From assembly GCF_021401245.1 (NCBI RefSeq), contig NZ_JACBFY010000007.1, forward strand, positions 62,001-126,000: a stretch of DNA of 64,000 bases, given 5' to 3'. Positions 1-9,322 of the stretch are shown here, one piece after another. A program made the translations under genes and the position numbers. Numbering within the stretch: the stretch's first letter is position 1; each line of letters opens with the position of its first letter. This stretch comes from Pseudacidovorax sp. NFM-22. GTDB lineage: Bacteria > Pseudomonadota > Gammaproteobacteria > Burkholderiales > Burkholderiaceae_C. A model generated the notes under the pieces. The model saw nothing but the letters and a program-made list of their open reading frames with translations, was not told the origin of the DNA and made no database searches.

Positions 1-449
1 AGGCCGAGCGTGAGGCCGGCCAGCGCCGCGGCCAGCAGCGCCCCGGCCGCACCCGCCACGGCCTGCGAGGCGATCAGCAGCGCGGGTGAGCGCGTGGTGA
101 AGGCGCAGGCACTGCCGGCCAGCACCAGCACCACCGCGACGACCAGGAGCAGCCGCTTGGCGGCGGACCGGTCCACCCACGCACCCGCCAGCGGTGTCAT
201 CACCACGGCAGCCAGTCCCCCCGCGGTCAGCGTCAGGCCGATCAGCGACTGCGCGACCCGCTGGCTCTGCAGGTAGGTGGCCAGGAAGGGCCCGAGCCCG
301 TCGCGCACGTCGGCCAGGAAGAAGGCCATCCACGCCAGTGCCGTGAGCGACCCCGCGGTGGCGGTGGCGGTGGCGGTGGCGGTGGCGGTGGCCGGGGCCG
401 GGCACGAAGCGGCGGCCATGGGCATCGCCAGCGTGGGGGTGGTGGTCAT
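1..449 (-). CDS. MFS transporter, N-terminal part (cut by window edge)
   Basis: Only the first ~149 residues are inside the window. The start is the ATG at 449-447. After a low-complexity Ala/Thr N-terminus (about residues 20-33) come hydrophobic segments and a loop GAWVDRSAAKR, which fits the conserved loop between helices 2 and 3 of major facilitator transporters (family knowledge). The Ala-Thr run is encoded by six tandem copies of a hexamer (355-390). Substrate cannot be told. The call as an MFS efflux-type protein rests on helix pattern and the loop motif only. Confidence 0.75.
   Translation of the reverse strand, partial: MTTTPTLAMPMAAASCPAPATATATATATATAGSLTALAWMAFFLADVRDGLGPFLATYLQSQRVAQSLIGLTLTAGGLAAVVMTPLAGAWVDRSAAKRLLLVVAVVLVLAGSACAFTTRSPALLIASQAVAGAAGALLAAALAGLTLG
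355..390. repeat. Hexanucleotide tandem repeat GCGGTG x6
   Basis: Six perfect copies of GCGGTG lie inside the N-terminal coding region of the leftward MFS gene, encoding alternating Ala and Thr. Because the unit is 6 bp, gain or loss of copies would keep the frame and only change the length of the N-terminal tail. Confidence 0.9.
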
Positions 450-469
450 GCCGCGCCTCTGTGGCCGCG

Positions 470-1012
470 TCAGCGCTGCGGCAGCGGCTGGCCGTTGACG
501 GTGCGGGCCTCCATCACCCGGCCCTTGCCGCCGGCGAGCGGGCGCGCGGGGCCTTCGGCCTCCACCGCGTCGCCGACCTTCAGGCCGGCATGCACGAAAC
601 CATCGGGCTTGAGGTGCACGAAGTCGCCGCTGTCCAGCACCACGCCGTTGGGCGCGCCGTGCTTCGCATGGTTGATGCGCACCACCCGCCCGCGCACGGG
701 GCCGTCGGTGCTTGCCGCGTCCACGGGCCTGCCGGCCACATGGCTCAGTCGGTGGAAGTCGTAGACCACGTGGTCGCCTTCGCCCTTGTCGGAAGGCAGG
801 CGCAGGCTGCCTTCCACCGTGACCGACTGGCCCGGCTTGACGTTCGCGAAGGCATCGGCGGCGGTCTCGTCGTGCTTGTCGAACACGAACTGCGTGGGAA
901 TGCCGTGGGTGTCGATGAGCAGCCCTTCGTAGCCGCCGCGCGGGCTGTAGATGAGGTGCTGGAACTGGCCTTCGACGGCATAGACGTCGATCATTTCTTC
1001 GGGATGAGGCAT
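470..1012 (-). CDS. Conserved hypothetical protein, likely OB-fold-like, cytoplasmic
   Basis: The product is 180 residues with no signal peptide or membrane segment. Start is the ATG at 1012-1010. It is rich in short beta-strand-like segments, with phrases such as VTVEGSLRLPSDKG, GPVRGRVVRINHAKHGAPNG and DAVEAEGPARPLAGGKG. These resemble the internal repeats of the secreted protein encoded just upstream (DGVVL/DGLLL followed by a short hydrophobic strand and then G-x-V-x-A-E/S-G). I do not recognise a named family. It lies 68 bp downstream of that gene on the same strand, with a hairpin in the gap, so it is probably part of the same transcription unit or an attenuated downstream gene. Function unknown. 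Confidence 0.75.
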   Translation of the reverse strand: MPHPEEMIDVYAVEGQFQHLIYSPRGGYEGLLIDTHGIPTQFVFDKHDETAADAFANVKPGQSVTVEGSLRLPSDKGEGDHVVYDFHRLSHVAGRPVDAASTDGPVRGRVVRINHAKHGAPNGVVLDSGDFVHLKPDGFVHAGLKVGDAVEAEGPARPLAGGKGRVMEARTVNGQPLPQR

Positions 1013-1049
1013 GGATGCTCCGGGTTCTTGGACAAGGGAAGGAAAGGTG

Positions 1050-1071
1050 GCGCGGCGCCAACGCGCCGCGC
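1050..1071 (-). terminator. GC-rich hairpin between two linked hypothetical genes
   Basis: Perfect 9-bp arms (1050-1058 and 1063-1071) with a 4-base loop. On the minus strand it is followed by a pyrimidine-rich stretch rather than a clean T-run, so it could be a weak terminator or attenuator between the secreted-protein gene and the downstream gene. Confidence 0.4.
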
Positions 1072-1080
1072 AAGAAGACG

Positions 1081-1923
1081 TCAGACCGGCCGACGCTGCG
1101 GGCCCGGCGCCGGGCCCGGGCGGGGTGCCGGCATGTCGACGCTGCCCGAGAGCACGTCCTGCAGGGCCTGCGGCGAGGTGCCGAGGCGCGTGGCCTCCAG
1201 CGACGTGCCCAGAGGGCCACGGGTGCCCCAGCCCTGCGCATACAGCGGTGCGCCGGGTTGCAGCAGGCCGCCGATCATGCGGCCCACATGCGGCGGAAAG
1301 CGCACGATGGTGCCGTCCTGCAGCAGCACGCCGTTGACGTCGCCGCGGCCGGTGGAGAGCACGCGGACGATGCGGCCCCCGGCGTCCATCGCGGCCAGGG
1401 CGCCCATGGCGCGCGGTGCGGGCGGCACGGCGCCCGGCGCCGGCGGCTGGTCGACCACCGTGCGTCCCCGCGCGCCGATCTGCTGCGCCTGCAGCACGCC
1501 GCCGTCGGTGGCCCGCCAGCCGCTCACGTCGATGCGCTCGCCGGGCTGGGCCAGGGCCGTCAGCTCGGCCGAGAGGTGCGGGGGAAAGCTCACCTGCGTG
1601 CCGTCCTGCAGCAGCAGGCCGTCGGCTTCGCCGTTGGGGTTGATCAGCCAGCGGGCCAGCGGGCCCGACACGCTGGCCTGGGCCTGGGCGGGCGGCGGCA
1701 GGGCCATCGGCCCGGCGACGGGCATCGGACGCGGTTCGGGCAGGGGCGCCGCCAGGGCGCCGGCGCGCGGTGCGGCCATGGGCCGCGGGGCCGCATCGGT
1801 CATCGGAAACACGGGTGCGGCGGGCGGCACCGCCTGCGGTGCCGGCTGGGCGCCCGCGATGCCGGAGGCGACGACGAGGCCGGCGAGCAGGCCGGCGCGA
1901 AGGGGGAATCGGGTCAAGGTCAT
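1081..1923 (-). CDS. Secreted hypothetical protein with two internal repeats
   Basis: 280 residues. The N-terminus has a basic start, a hydrophobic core (about residues 9-22) and an AGAQ-type signal-peptidase site, so export to the periplasm is likely. A Pro/Ala-rich linker (25-80) follows. Two copies of a repeat then appear: GEADGLLLQDGTQVSFPPH and, ~95 residues later, GDVNGVLLQDGTIVRFPPH. Each has downstream G-x-x-x-x-x-GW elements that suggest small beta-barrel (OB-like) domains. The C-terminus is Pro/Arg-rich. No catalytic motif is visible. It sits directly downstream of a sigma-54 activator gene and behind a near-consensus sigma-54 promoter (1956-1972), with AGGAG as ribosome site. Function unknown. 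Confidence 0.75.
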   Translation of the reverse strand: MTLTRFPLRAGLLAGLVVASGIAGAQPAPQAVPPAAPVFPMTDAAPRPMAAPRAGALAAPLPEPRPMPVAGPMALPPPAQAQASVSGPLARWLINPNGEADGLLLQDGTQVSFPPHLSAELTALAQPGERIDVSGWRATDGGVLQAQQIGARGRTVVDQPPAPGAVPPAPRAMGALAAMDAGGRIVRVLSTGRGDVNGVLLQDGTIVRFPPHVGRMIGGLLQPGAPLYAQGWGTRGPLGTSLEATRLGTSPQALQDVLSGSVDMPAPRPGPAPGPQRRPV

Positions 1924-1955
1924 GGAAGGCTCCTGTTGACGGATGCCTGACTCGT

Positions 1956-1972
1956 CCCAAAAGACGTGCCAG
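1956..1972 (-). promoter_or_regulatory. Candidate sigma-54 (-24/-12) promoter
   Basis: Read on the minus strand the site is CTGGCACG, 4 bases, then TTGGG. The consensus is YTGGCACG-N4-TTGCW, so the -24 element is perfect and the -12 element has one mismatch (G for C). Predicted start of transcription is about 20-25 bases before the ATG at 1923. The nearest upstream gene encodes an NtrC-type activator, which is what such a promoter needs. Confidence 0.6.
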
Positions 1973-2035
1973 CCGCGCTTGCCTTGCAGATCAAGGACTT
2001 GGCTGCGGGTGGGCGCCGTGGGTTGGCCGCGTGGC

Positions 2036-2064
2036 GGACAGCGGCTGTCCGGGAACAGGACAGC
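2036..2064. promoter_or_regulatory. Three GGACAGC half-sites (candidate activator-binding/UAS)
   Basis: GGACAGC at 2036-2042, its reverse complement GCTGTCC at 2044-2050, and GGACAGC again at 2058-2064. They form two alternative dyads centred about 80-90 bp upstream of the candidate -24 element at 1971. This is a usual distance for enhancer sites of NtrC-family activators. The dyad also begins 16 bases after the end of the activator gene, so a hairpin terminator role is the alternative; no T-run supports that. Confidence 0.5.
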
Positions 2065-2079
2065 GGCCCGCGCCTGGCG

Positions 2080-3416
<1,337 letters not shown>

Positions 3417-3432
<16 letters not shown>

Positions 3433-4865
3433 GGCATCTCCAGGATGAAGCGGGCGCCGGGCGCGTCGGGTTCGTGGCGCAGCTCGCCGCCGTGGGCGAA
3501 GGCCACCTCGCGCGACAGCGCCAGGCCCAGGCCGGTGCCGTCGGCCCGGCCGGTGCCGAAGGGCTCGAACAGGCGGCTGCGCAGGGTCTCGGGCACGCCC
3601 TCGCCGTCGTCGCTGACCGTGATCGCCAACTGGCCGCGCGCCGCATCGGCGTGGGCGACCAGCCGCACCTGGCCGCCGGGGCTGCGGGCATGGCGCACGG
3701 CGTTGTCCAGCAGGTTGTCGATGGCGCGGGCGAGGTGCATGGGGTCGAAGACGGCGCAGGCCGGGGCGCCTTCGGCCAGCACCAGCCTTACCTGCCGGGC
3801 CGCGGCGGCGGGCGTGGCGGCGGCCAGGCGCTCGTCCAGCCAGGCGGGCAGGTCGACGGGCTGCGGCTTGAGCTCCAGGGGCTGCACCAGCGCCAGCAGG
3901 CTCTGCACCACGGCATCGAGCCGGTCGATCTGGCCGACGATGGTCTGCAGCGCGCGGCCCTGCGCCGGCGCGTCGCCGGCCAGCGCGTTCTCGGCCTTCA
4001 GGCGCATCGCGGCGATGGGGTTGCGGATCTCGTGCGCCACGGCCGAACTCATGCGGCCGAGCGCGGCCAGGCGCATGTCCCGGCTGCGCTGCGCCTGGGC
4101 GTCGCGGGCGGCGGCGCGGGCTTCCTCGAAGCGGCCGGCAAAGCCGTTGTAGCTGGCGACGATGCGGTCCAGCTCTTCCAGACCCGTGCGCGGCAGGACC
4201 GGCATGGCGTCGGCCGGCGCGGCGGCCAGCGCGAGCTCCAGCCGCCGCAGCCGGGCCTGGCCGCGGTAGAGCAGCAGCCCCAGCCACAGCCCCGAGAAGA
4301 CGATGGCGGCCACCAGCGCCGCCACACCCGCACGCAGGCCGCCCTCGGCCGCAACGGCGCCGAGCTGGGTGCGGGTCATGGTCCAGGCAGCGGCACCGCC
4401 GGCGTTCAGCGGGCAGGCGGCCACGATCAGCAGCTCACGGCTGCCGCGAACCTGCTGGGCCTGGTCGCGGCCGGTGTCCACGGCCTGCCGGGCCAGTTGT
4501 TCGAGCAGCGGGCGTTCGGCCGGCGGCACGTCGGTCTTGACGCCGGCGCCTTCATAGGTGGGGTAGGCATAGCCCACCATGCCGCCGTCGCGGCTCCAGA
4601 TGCCGCCTTCCACGTAGGGCGCCTCGGTCAGCACCAGTTGCAGCAGCACCCGCGCCAGGTCGGCCTGCAGGTCGGGCGCGGGCGGCGCGGACTGGGTGTA
4701 GCGCTGGGCGAGCTGCCCGCAGGCCTGCTCGACCCGGGCGCGGCCCACCTTCATCTGCATCGCGGGGCTCAGGCGGTACAGCCCGAGCAGCACCACGCCG
4801 AGCAGCAGACAGATGGCGATGAGCAGCGCCCAGAACACGGCAAGTTGCAGGCGCAGCGATCTCAT
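3417..4865 (-). CDS. Membrane sensor histidine kinase, partner of the NtrC-type regulator
   Basis: 482 residues from the ATG at 4865. A first membrane helix lies at ~7-30. A periplasmic sensor region of ~145 residues follows, with no family I recognise. A second helix is at ~177-197, then a HAMP-like linker and a HisKA domain with the phosphoacceptor in AVAHEIRNPIAA. The HATPase domain has its N box (NLLDNAVRHA), DDGEG and GTGLGLALSREVAFAHGG. The order membrane sensor, HisKA, HATPase matches NtrB/ZraS-like kinases that partner sigma-54 regulators. The input signal is unknown. An in-frame extension upstream of 4865 is antisense to the glycosyltransferase gene and was not accepted. Confidence 0.9.
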
Positions 4866-5000
4866 GTGGGGGCGCGGGGCAGGGTGGCGGAGCGAAAAGG
4901 GGCGCCAGTATGCGGGAGGCCTACAGGCGCCCGGAATGGCCCTACATCCTCCGGGTGCGTCAGACGCTGGTGAAGCAGAACGTCGTACAAACCGCCGCCC

Positions 5001-6620
5001 ATGTCGTCCCTCCCGGTCTTTGCCGCCCGTCCCACGGCCCCAGCCATCCCTGCCCGCGAGGTACTGCCGCGCGGCGCCGTGGCGCTGGTGCTGGCCGCGC
5101 TGGTGTTGCTGTGGGCGCTGCCGCCTGTGCTCGCCTACCAGTCGCCGCCGTGGGACAACGTGGAAGAGCTGTTCTGGGCCCAGCGCTTCCAGTGGGGTTA
5201 CTACAAGCACCCGCCGCTGCCCACCTGGATCATGGCGGTGCTGGTGCGCCTGGCGGGCCCTGAGCCCTGGCTGACCTACGTGGCGGGCGTGGGCTGCGGG
5301 GCCGGCGCGCTCTACCTGCTGTGGCGCTGGGCGCGCGAATGCATGCCGCCGCAGCGGGCGCTGCTGGCGGTGGTGCTGGCCTCGCTGGTGGCCTACCACC
5401 TGCCGCGCACCGTCGTCTTCAACCACAACACCGTGCAGCTGCTGCCGCTGGCCGGCTACTGGTGGATGCTGTGGCGCACGCTGTGCCGCGGCGACGCCCG
5501 CCCGCGGCACTGGATCGCACTGGGGGTGTTTGCCGCGCTCTCGCTGCTGACCAAATACAGCGCCGTGGTGCAGTTCGCGGTGGGCGCCCTGCTGCTGATG
5601 CAGGCCGGTCGCTGGCGTGAGCCGCGCATCTGGCGCGGCCTGGCCCTGGCGGCGGCCGTGGCCCTGGTGCTGCTGTCGCCCCACCTCTACTGGGCCCTGA
5701 CCCACACCGACCAGACCCTGGGCTACGCCGCCGCTTCGGTCGAAGGCCACGGACACCGGCACCACCGCACCCTGCAGCTGCGCCAGCAGCTGGGCATGCA
5801 GATCGGCCGGCTGCTGCCGATGCTGGTGGTGGTGGCCCTGGCCTTCGCGCTGCGGCCGAGGGCCAGCGCGCCCCCGGCCTCGAACGGGACGGCGGCGTCC
5901 GACGCGCTCCGGGCCGAGGACCGGCGCTTCCTGGCCTGGGCGGCCTTCGGTCCGGTGGTGCTGGTGCTCGTGACCATCACCCTGCTGGGCACCAAGGCGC
6001 ACGGCCACTGGTTCACCACCTTCTTCCTGCCCCTGCCGCTGTGGCTGGCGATGCGCGTGCCGGGGCTCGACGCCGAGCACTGGCGCCCGCGACGCTGGGC
6101 GGTGCTGCTGGCCGCCGCCGGCCTGTTCCACGCGGTGGGCGCCATCGGCGGCGCCTGGGCCGAGGGCGGCGGCGAGGCGCGCCGGGGCCACATCACGCGC
6201 GGCAGCCTGCCCTCGCAGCAGATCGCGGACCGGCTGCAGGCCGTCTGGCATGCCCATGTGCCCGACCGGCCGCTGCCCCTGCTGGTGGGCGACACCTGGT
6301 TCGCCGGCGCGGTGGCGCTGAAGCTGGGTCCGCCGGTGCAGTTGTGGATCGACGGGGAGGAGCGCACCTCGCCCTGGATCGCGCCCGGTGCGCTGGAACG
6401 CGAGGGCGGCATGGTGGTGATCCTGGACACGCAGCCCTTCCAGTCGGAATGGCCCACGCTGGAAACCCGGCTGGCACAGACGGACTGCCAGGGCCGCATC
6501 GAGGTGCCGTGGGCCGAGGGCAGCACGCGAACGGTGTCGATGCGGTGGGGCCTGGTGCTGCCGCATGAGCAGGCGGCGGCCGGCGATCGCTGCGCCGCCG
6601 ACCCGGCCCAGAGCCGCTGA
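5001..6620 (+). CDS. ArnT-like membrane glycosyltransferase (GT39/PMT_2 superfamily)
   Basis: 539 residues with many hydrophobic helices. Near the N-terminus is PPWDNVEELFWAQ followed by KHPPLPTWI. This is the loop pattern with an acidic residue after the first helix that is typical of the polyprenyl-phosphate-sugar glycosyltransferases (ArnT/PMT_2 family). The C-terminal ~150 residues form a soluble, presumably periplasmic domain. It is divergent from the sensor kinase gene (135 bp between starts). The family moves a sugar from undecaprenyl phosphate to lipid A or other envelope acceptors; the donor and acceptor here are unknown. Confidence 0.8.
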   Translation: MSSLPVFAARPTAPAIPAREVLPRGAVALVLAALVLLWALPPVLAYQSPPWDNVEELFWAQRFQWGYYKHPPLPTWIMAVLVRLAGPEPWLTYVAGVGCGAGALYLLWRWARECMPPQRALLAVVLASLVAYHLPRTVVFNHNTVQLLPLAGYWWMLWRTLCRGDARPRHWIALGVFAALSLLTKYSAVVQFAVGALLLMQAGRWREPRIWRGLALAAAVALVLLSPHLYWALTHTDQTLGYAAASVEGHGHRHHRTLQLRQQLGMQIGRLLPMLVVVALAFALRPRASAPPASNGTAASDALRAEDRRFLAWAAFGPVVLVLVTITLLGTKAHGHWFTTFFLPLPLWLAMRVPGLDAEHWRPRRWAVLLAAAGLFHAVGAIGGAWAEGGGEARRGHITRGSLPSQQIADRLQAVWHAHVPDRPLPLLVGDTWFAGAVALKLGPPVQLWIDGEERTSPWIAPGALEREGGMVVILDTQPFQSEWPTLETRLAQTDCQGRIEVPWAEGSTRTVSMRWGLVLPHEQAAAGDRCAADPAQSR

Positions 6621-6682
6621 GCCGCCCGTCCGCGCAAGGGGCGGCCTGCGCGGCAGGCACGCAATGTGCGGCAGAAGGCGCC

Positions 6683-7984
6683 ATGAGCCTCCTGCCCTCC
6701 ACGCAGACACTGCCCCTCCCGCGCGAACTCCCGCAGCGCCAGCGCCTGGCCGACGAACTCCACGCGCGGCCCTTCGAGACGCTGGCCAGCCCGGGCCGGG
6801 TACTGTCGGTGGCCACGCTGCGGGCCGGCGTCGCGCAGGACGCGCAATGCCTGGCCCACTTGGCCGAGCTGGACCCGGCGGCGCCGGACGCCATGGGCAC
6901 GACCCACGTCCGCCTGCAATGGCGCGGCCTGCGCATCAAGTGGGAGCGGCATACCGAGTTCTTCAGCCTGAGCATCTTCTGCGAGCGCGGTGAACATGGC
7001 CTGGGCGGCACCTTCGACACCGGCTGGCTGGATGTGCTGCCACCGGGCTGGCTGGCCCGGCTGCCGGGCGAGATGGTGTCGGCCACCCTGGTGGCGCTGC
7101 AGCCCTGCGCGGGCGAGCCGCCGCATGTGCGCGAGGTGGCGCCCCTCTTCGGCGGCGAGCCGGTCGTCGGCAACCGCATCGCCGAGGGCGCCGCCACCGT
7201 GATGACCGACCTGCGGACCGTGGACGGTGTGACCCGCTTCCTGGTGTTCGACCACCGGCTCAACCGCCGCCGCGCGGGCCGCACCGTGCAGCGGCTGGTG
7301 GAGATCGACACCTACCGCATGATGGCCCTGCTGAGCCTGCCGCTGGCCGCGCGCCGCATGGGAGAGCTGGGCGCGGAAGAGTCCCAGCTCGCCTCGCTGA
7401 TGGAGCGCTTCCGTGGGGCCGCAGAAGGCGACGAGGCCCTGCTCGCAGAACTGGTGAGCCTGGCCGCACGCGTGGAGCAGGCGCTGGCCGATCATGGGGC
7501 CCGCTTCTCCGCCACACGGGCCTACAGCGGCATCGTGGACCGCCGCATGGCGGAGCTGCGCGAGGTGCTGCTGCCCGGCCTCCAGCCCTTGTCCGAATTC
7601 CTGGACCGGCGCTTCCGCCCCGCCGTCGACAGTTGCGCCGCGACGGCTGCGCGCCAGGCGGAACTGTCCGGGCGCATCGCCCGCGCCGCGCAGCTGCTGC
7701 AGACGCGTTCCGAGGTGGAGCGCGAGCGCCAGAACCAGGCCCTGCTCGCCTCGCTCGACCGGCGCCAGGGCATGCAGCTGCGGCTGCAGGAGACGGTGGA
7801 AGGCCTGTCCGTCATCGCGATGAGCTACTACGGCGTGGGCCTGGCGGGCTATGCCCTCAAACCGCTCGCCAAGATGGCAGGCATCAACGAGGTGTGGGTG
7901 GTCGGTGCCCTGGTGCCGGTGGTGGTGGGGGTCGTGATGTGGAACCTGCGGCGGCTGCGGCGTCACCTCGCGTCGACGCACTGA
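6683..7984 (+). CDS. DUF3422 family membrane-anchored protein
   Basis: 433 residues. The N-terminal phrase LADELHARPFE, a soluble ~330-residue region with helical segments, and two C-terminal hydrophobic helices (about residues 370-420, ending WNLRRLRRHL) match the DUF3422 family of proteobacterial inner-membrane proteins. No enzymatic motif is known for the family. It starts 62 bp after the glycosyltransferase on the same strand and may be cotranscribed with it. Confidence 0.85.
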   Translation: MSLLPSTQTLPLPRELPQRQRLADELHARPFETLASPGRVLSVATLRAGVAQDAQCLAHLAELDPAAPDAMGTTHVRLQWRGLRIKWERHTEFFSLSIFCERGEHGLGGTFDTGWLDVLPPGWLARLPGEMVSATLVALQPCAGEPPHVREVAPLFGGEPVVGNRIAEGAATVMTDLRTVDGVTRFLVFDHRLNRRRAGRTVQRLVEIDTYRMMALLSLPLAARRMGELGAEESQLASLMERFRGAAEGDEALLAELVSLAARVEQALADHGARFSATRAYSGIVDRRMAELREVLLPGLQPLSEFLDRRFRPAVDSCAATAARQAELSGRIARAAQLLQTRSEVERERQNQALLASLDRRQGMQLRLQETVEGLSVIAMSYYGVGLAGYALKPLAKMAGINEVWVVGALVPVVVGVVMWNLRRLRRHLASTH

Positions 7985-7998
7985 CGCTGGACGCCGGC

Positions 7999-8025
7999 CT
8001 TCCAGTGTGGACCGACGACTGGAAG
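7999..8025. promoter_or_regulatory. 8-bp inverted repeat: candidate HoxA enhancer site or terminator
   Basis: Perfect arms CTTCCAGT (7999-8006) and ACTGGAAG (8018-8025) with an 11-base spacer. The centre is about 124 bp upstream of the -24 element of the hydrogenase promoter, a normal distance for an NtrC-type activator. It is also 14 bp after the DUF3422 stop codon, so it might instead be a terminator, but no T-run follows the second arm. Confidence 0.45.
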
Positions 8026-8071
8026 CGCGGCTTTCGGCAGCGTCCGGTTTCAACGCCGCGGGCGCGGCTTC

Positions 8072-8094
8072 AAGTCAAGCCGTGGCAACGACTT
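8072..8094. promoter_or_regulatory. Second short dyad upstream of the hydrogenase promoter
   Basis: AAGTC (8072-8076) and GACTT (8090-8094) are inverted with a 13-base spacer, about 50 bp upstream of the -24 element. This could be a secondary activator or IHF-region site. The arms are short and could be chance. Confidence 0.25.
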
Positions 8095-8133
8095 AAGCGC
8101 CCCCGTTCGGTGTTTTCCCTGAGCGACCGGGAA

Positions 8134-8150
8134 CTGGCGCGCGACTTGTA
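8134..8150 (+). promoter_or_regulatory. Sigma-54 promoter of the hydrogenase operon
   Basis: CTGGCGCG, 4 bases, TTGTA fits YTGGCACG-N4-TTGCW with exact spacing and two mismatches outside the invariant GG; the -12 element has T in place of the usual C. Transcription would start about 8160, ~55 bases before hupS. The operon itself encodes HoxA, an NtrC-family activator with an intact GAFTGA motif, which supports the assignment. Confidence 0.65.
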
Positions 8151-8216
8151 AGAAGGCTCCTGCCGCCGAGGAGCGGTCCCACGACGAGGCCGCACAGGTC
8201 AAGGAGACAAGCCCAG

Positions 8217-9305
8217 ATGGAAACCTTCTACGAGGTCATGCGCCGGCAAGGCATCTCGCGCCGCAGCCTGCTCAAGTACTGCTCGCTCACCGCCACATCG
8301 CTCGGCCTCGGCCCGGCCTTCGTGCCGCAGATCGCGCACGCCATGGAAACCAAGCCGCGCACGCCGGTGCTGTGGCTGCACGGGCTGGAGTGCACCTGCT
8401 GCTCCGAGTCCTTCATCCGCTCCGCGCACCCGCTGGCCAAGGACGTGGTGCTCTCGATGATCTCGCTGGACTACGACGACACGCTGATGGCTGCTGCCGG
8501 CCATCAGGCCGAGGCCATCCTCGAAGAGATCATGACCAAGTACAAGGGCAACTACATCCTGGCCGTGGAGGGCAACCCGCCCCTCAACCAGGACGGCATG
8601 AGCTGCATCATCGGCGGCAAGCCCTTCATCGACCAGCTGAAGCATGTCGCCAAGGACGCCAAGGCCATCATCAGCTGGGGCTCCTGCGCCAGCTGGGGCT
8701 GCGTGCAGGCCGCCAAGCCCAACCCGACGCAGGCCACGCCGGTGCACAAGGTCATCTTCGACAAGCCCATCATCAAGGTGCCGGGCTGCCCGCCGATCGC
8801 CGAGGTGATGACGGGCGTGATCACCTACATGCTGACCTTCGACCGCATCCCCGAGCTGGACCGCCAGGGCCGCCCGAAGATGTTCTACAGCCAGCGCATC
8901 CACGACAAGTGCTACCGCCGGCCGCACTTCGACGCCGGCCAGTTCGTCGAGGCCTTCGACGACGAGTCCGCGCGCAAGGGCTACTGCCTCTACAAGGTCG
9001 GCTGCAAGGGCCCGACCACCTACAACGCCTGCTCCACGGTGATGTGGAACGAGGGTACGAGCTTCCCGATCAAGGCCGGCCACGGCTGCATCGGCTGCTC
9101 CGAGGACGGCTTCTGGGACAAGGGCTCGTTCTACAACCGCCTGACCGACATCCACCAGTTCGGCATCGAGGCGAACGCCGACAAGGTCGGCGCCACGGCA
9201 GCCGGCGTGGTGGGCGCCGCCGCGGTGGCCCACGCGGCCGCCTCGGCCATCAAGCGCGCCTCGCAGAAGCGCGAGCAGAGCACGGACACGACCTCCAGGG
9301 TCTGA
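8217..9305 (+). CDS. hupS: Uptake [NiFe]-hydrogenase small subunit, O2-tolerant type
   Basis: 362 residues (HoxK/HupS). A Tat signal with SRRSLLK ends at about AHA-42. The mature protein carries six cysteines for the proximal cluster: C59, C61, C62, C157, C162 and C191. Numbered from residue 43 they become 17, 19, 20, 115, 120 and 149. Standard hydrogenases have four; the two extra (61/19 and 162/120) define the [4Fe-3S] cluster of O2-tolerant group 1d enzymes (established for R. eutropha HoxK). Further His/Cys residues for the distal and medial clusters follow ([32 protein letters not shown]). A C-terminal hydrophobic helix anchors the heterodimer on the periplasmic face. First gene behind the sigma-54 promoter. 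Confidence 0.97.
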   Translation: METFYEVMRRQGISRRSLLKYCSLTATSLGLGPAFVPQIAHAMETKPRTPVLWLHGLECTCCSESFIRSAHPLAKDVVLSMISLDYDDTLMAAAGHQAEAILEEIMTKYKGNYILAVEGNPPLNQDGMSCIIGGKPFIDQLKHVAKDAKAIISWGSCASWGCVQAAKPNPTQATPVHKVIFDKPIIKVPGCPPIAEVMTGVITYMLTFDRIPELDRQGRPKMFYSQRIHDKCYRRPHFDAGQFVEAFDDESARKGYCLYKVGCKGPTTYNACSTVMWNEGTSFPIKAGHGCIGCSEDGFWDKGSFYNRLTDIHQFGIEANADKVGATAAGVVGAAAVAHAAASAIKRASQKREQSTDTTSRV

Positions 9306-9322
9306 GACGGAGACGACACGAC

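Noticed and set aside
4866-6710. Upstream in-frame extension of the sensor kinase reading frame over more than 600 codons
   Set aside because: It is antisense to the glycosyltransferase gene, low in hydrophobic helices and rich in His/Gln/Arg, as expected for a GC-rich shadow frame. The kinase has a good start with a membrane helix at 4865.
7999-8025. Dyad read as an intrinsic terminator for the DUF3422 gene
   Set aside because: Kept only as an alternative: no T-run follows the second arm and the position suits an enhancer site better.
5723-8053. Very long open minus-strand frame (776 codons)
   Set aside because: It lies antisense to the glycosyltransferase and DUF3422 genes, has shadow-like composition and no domain.
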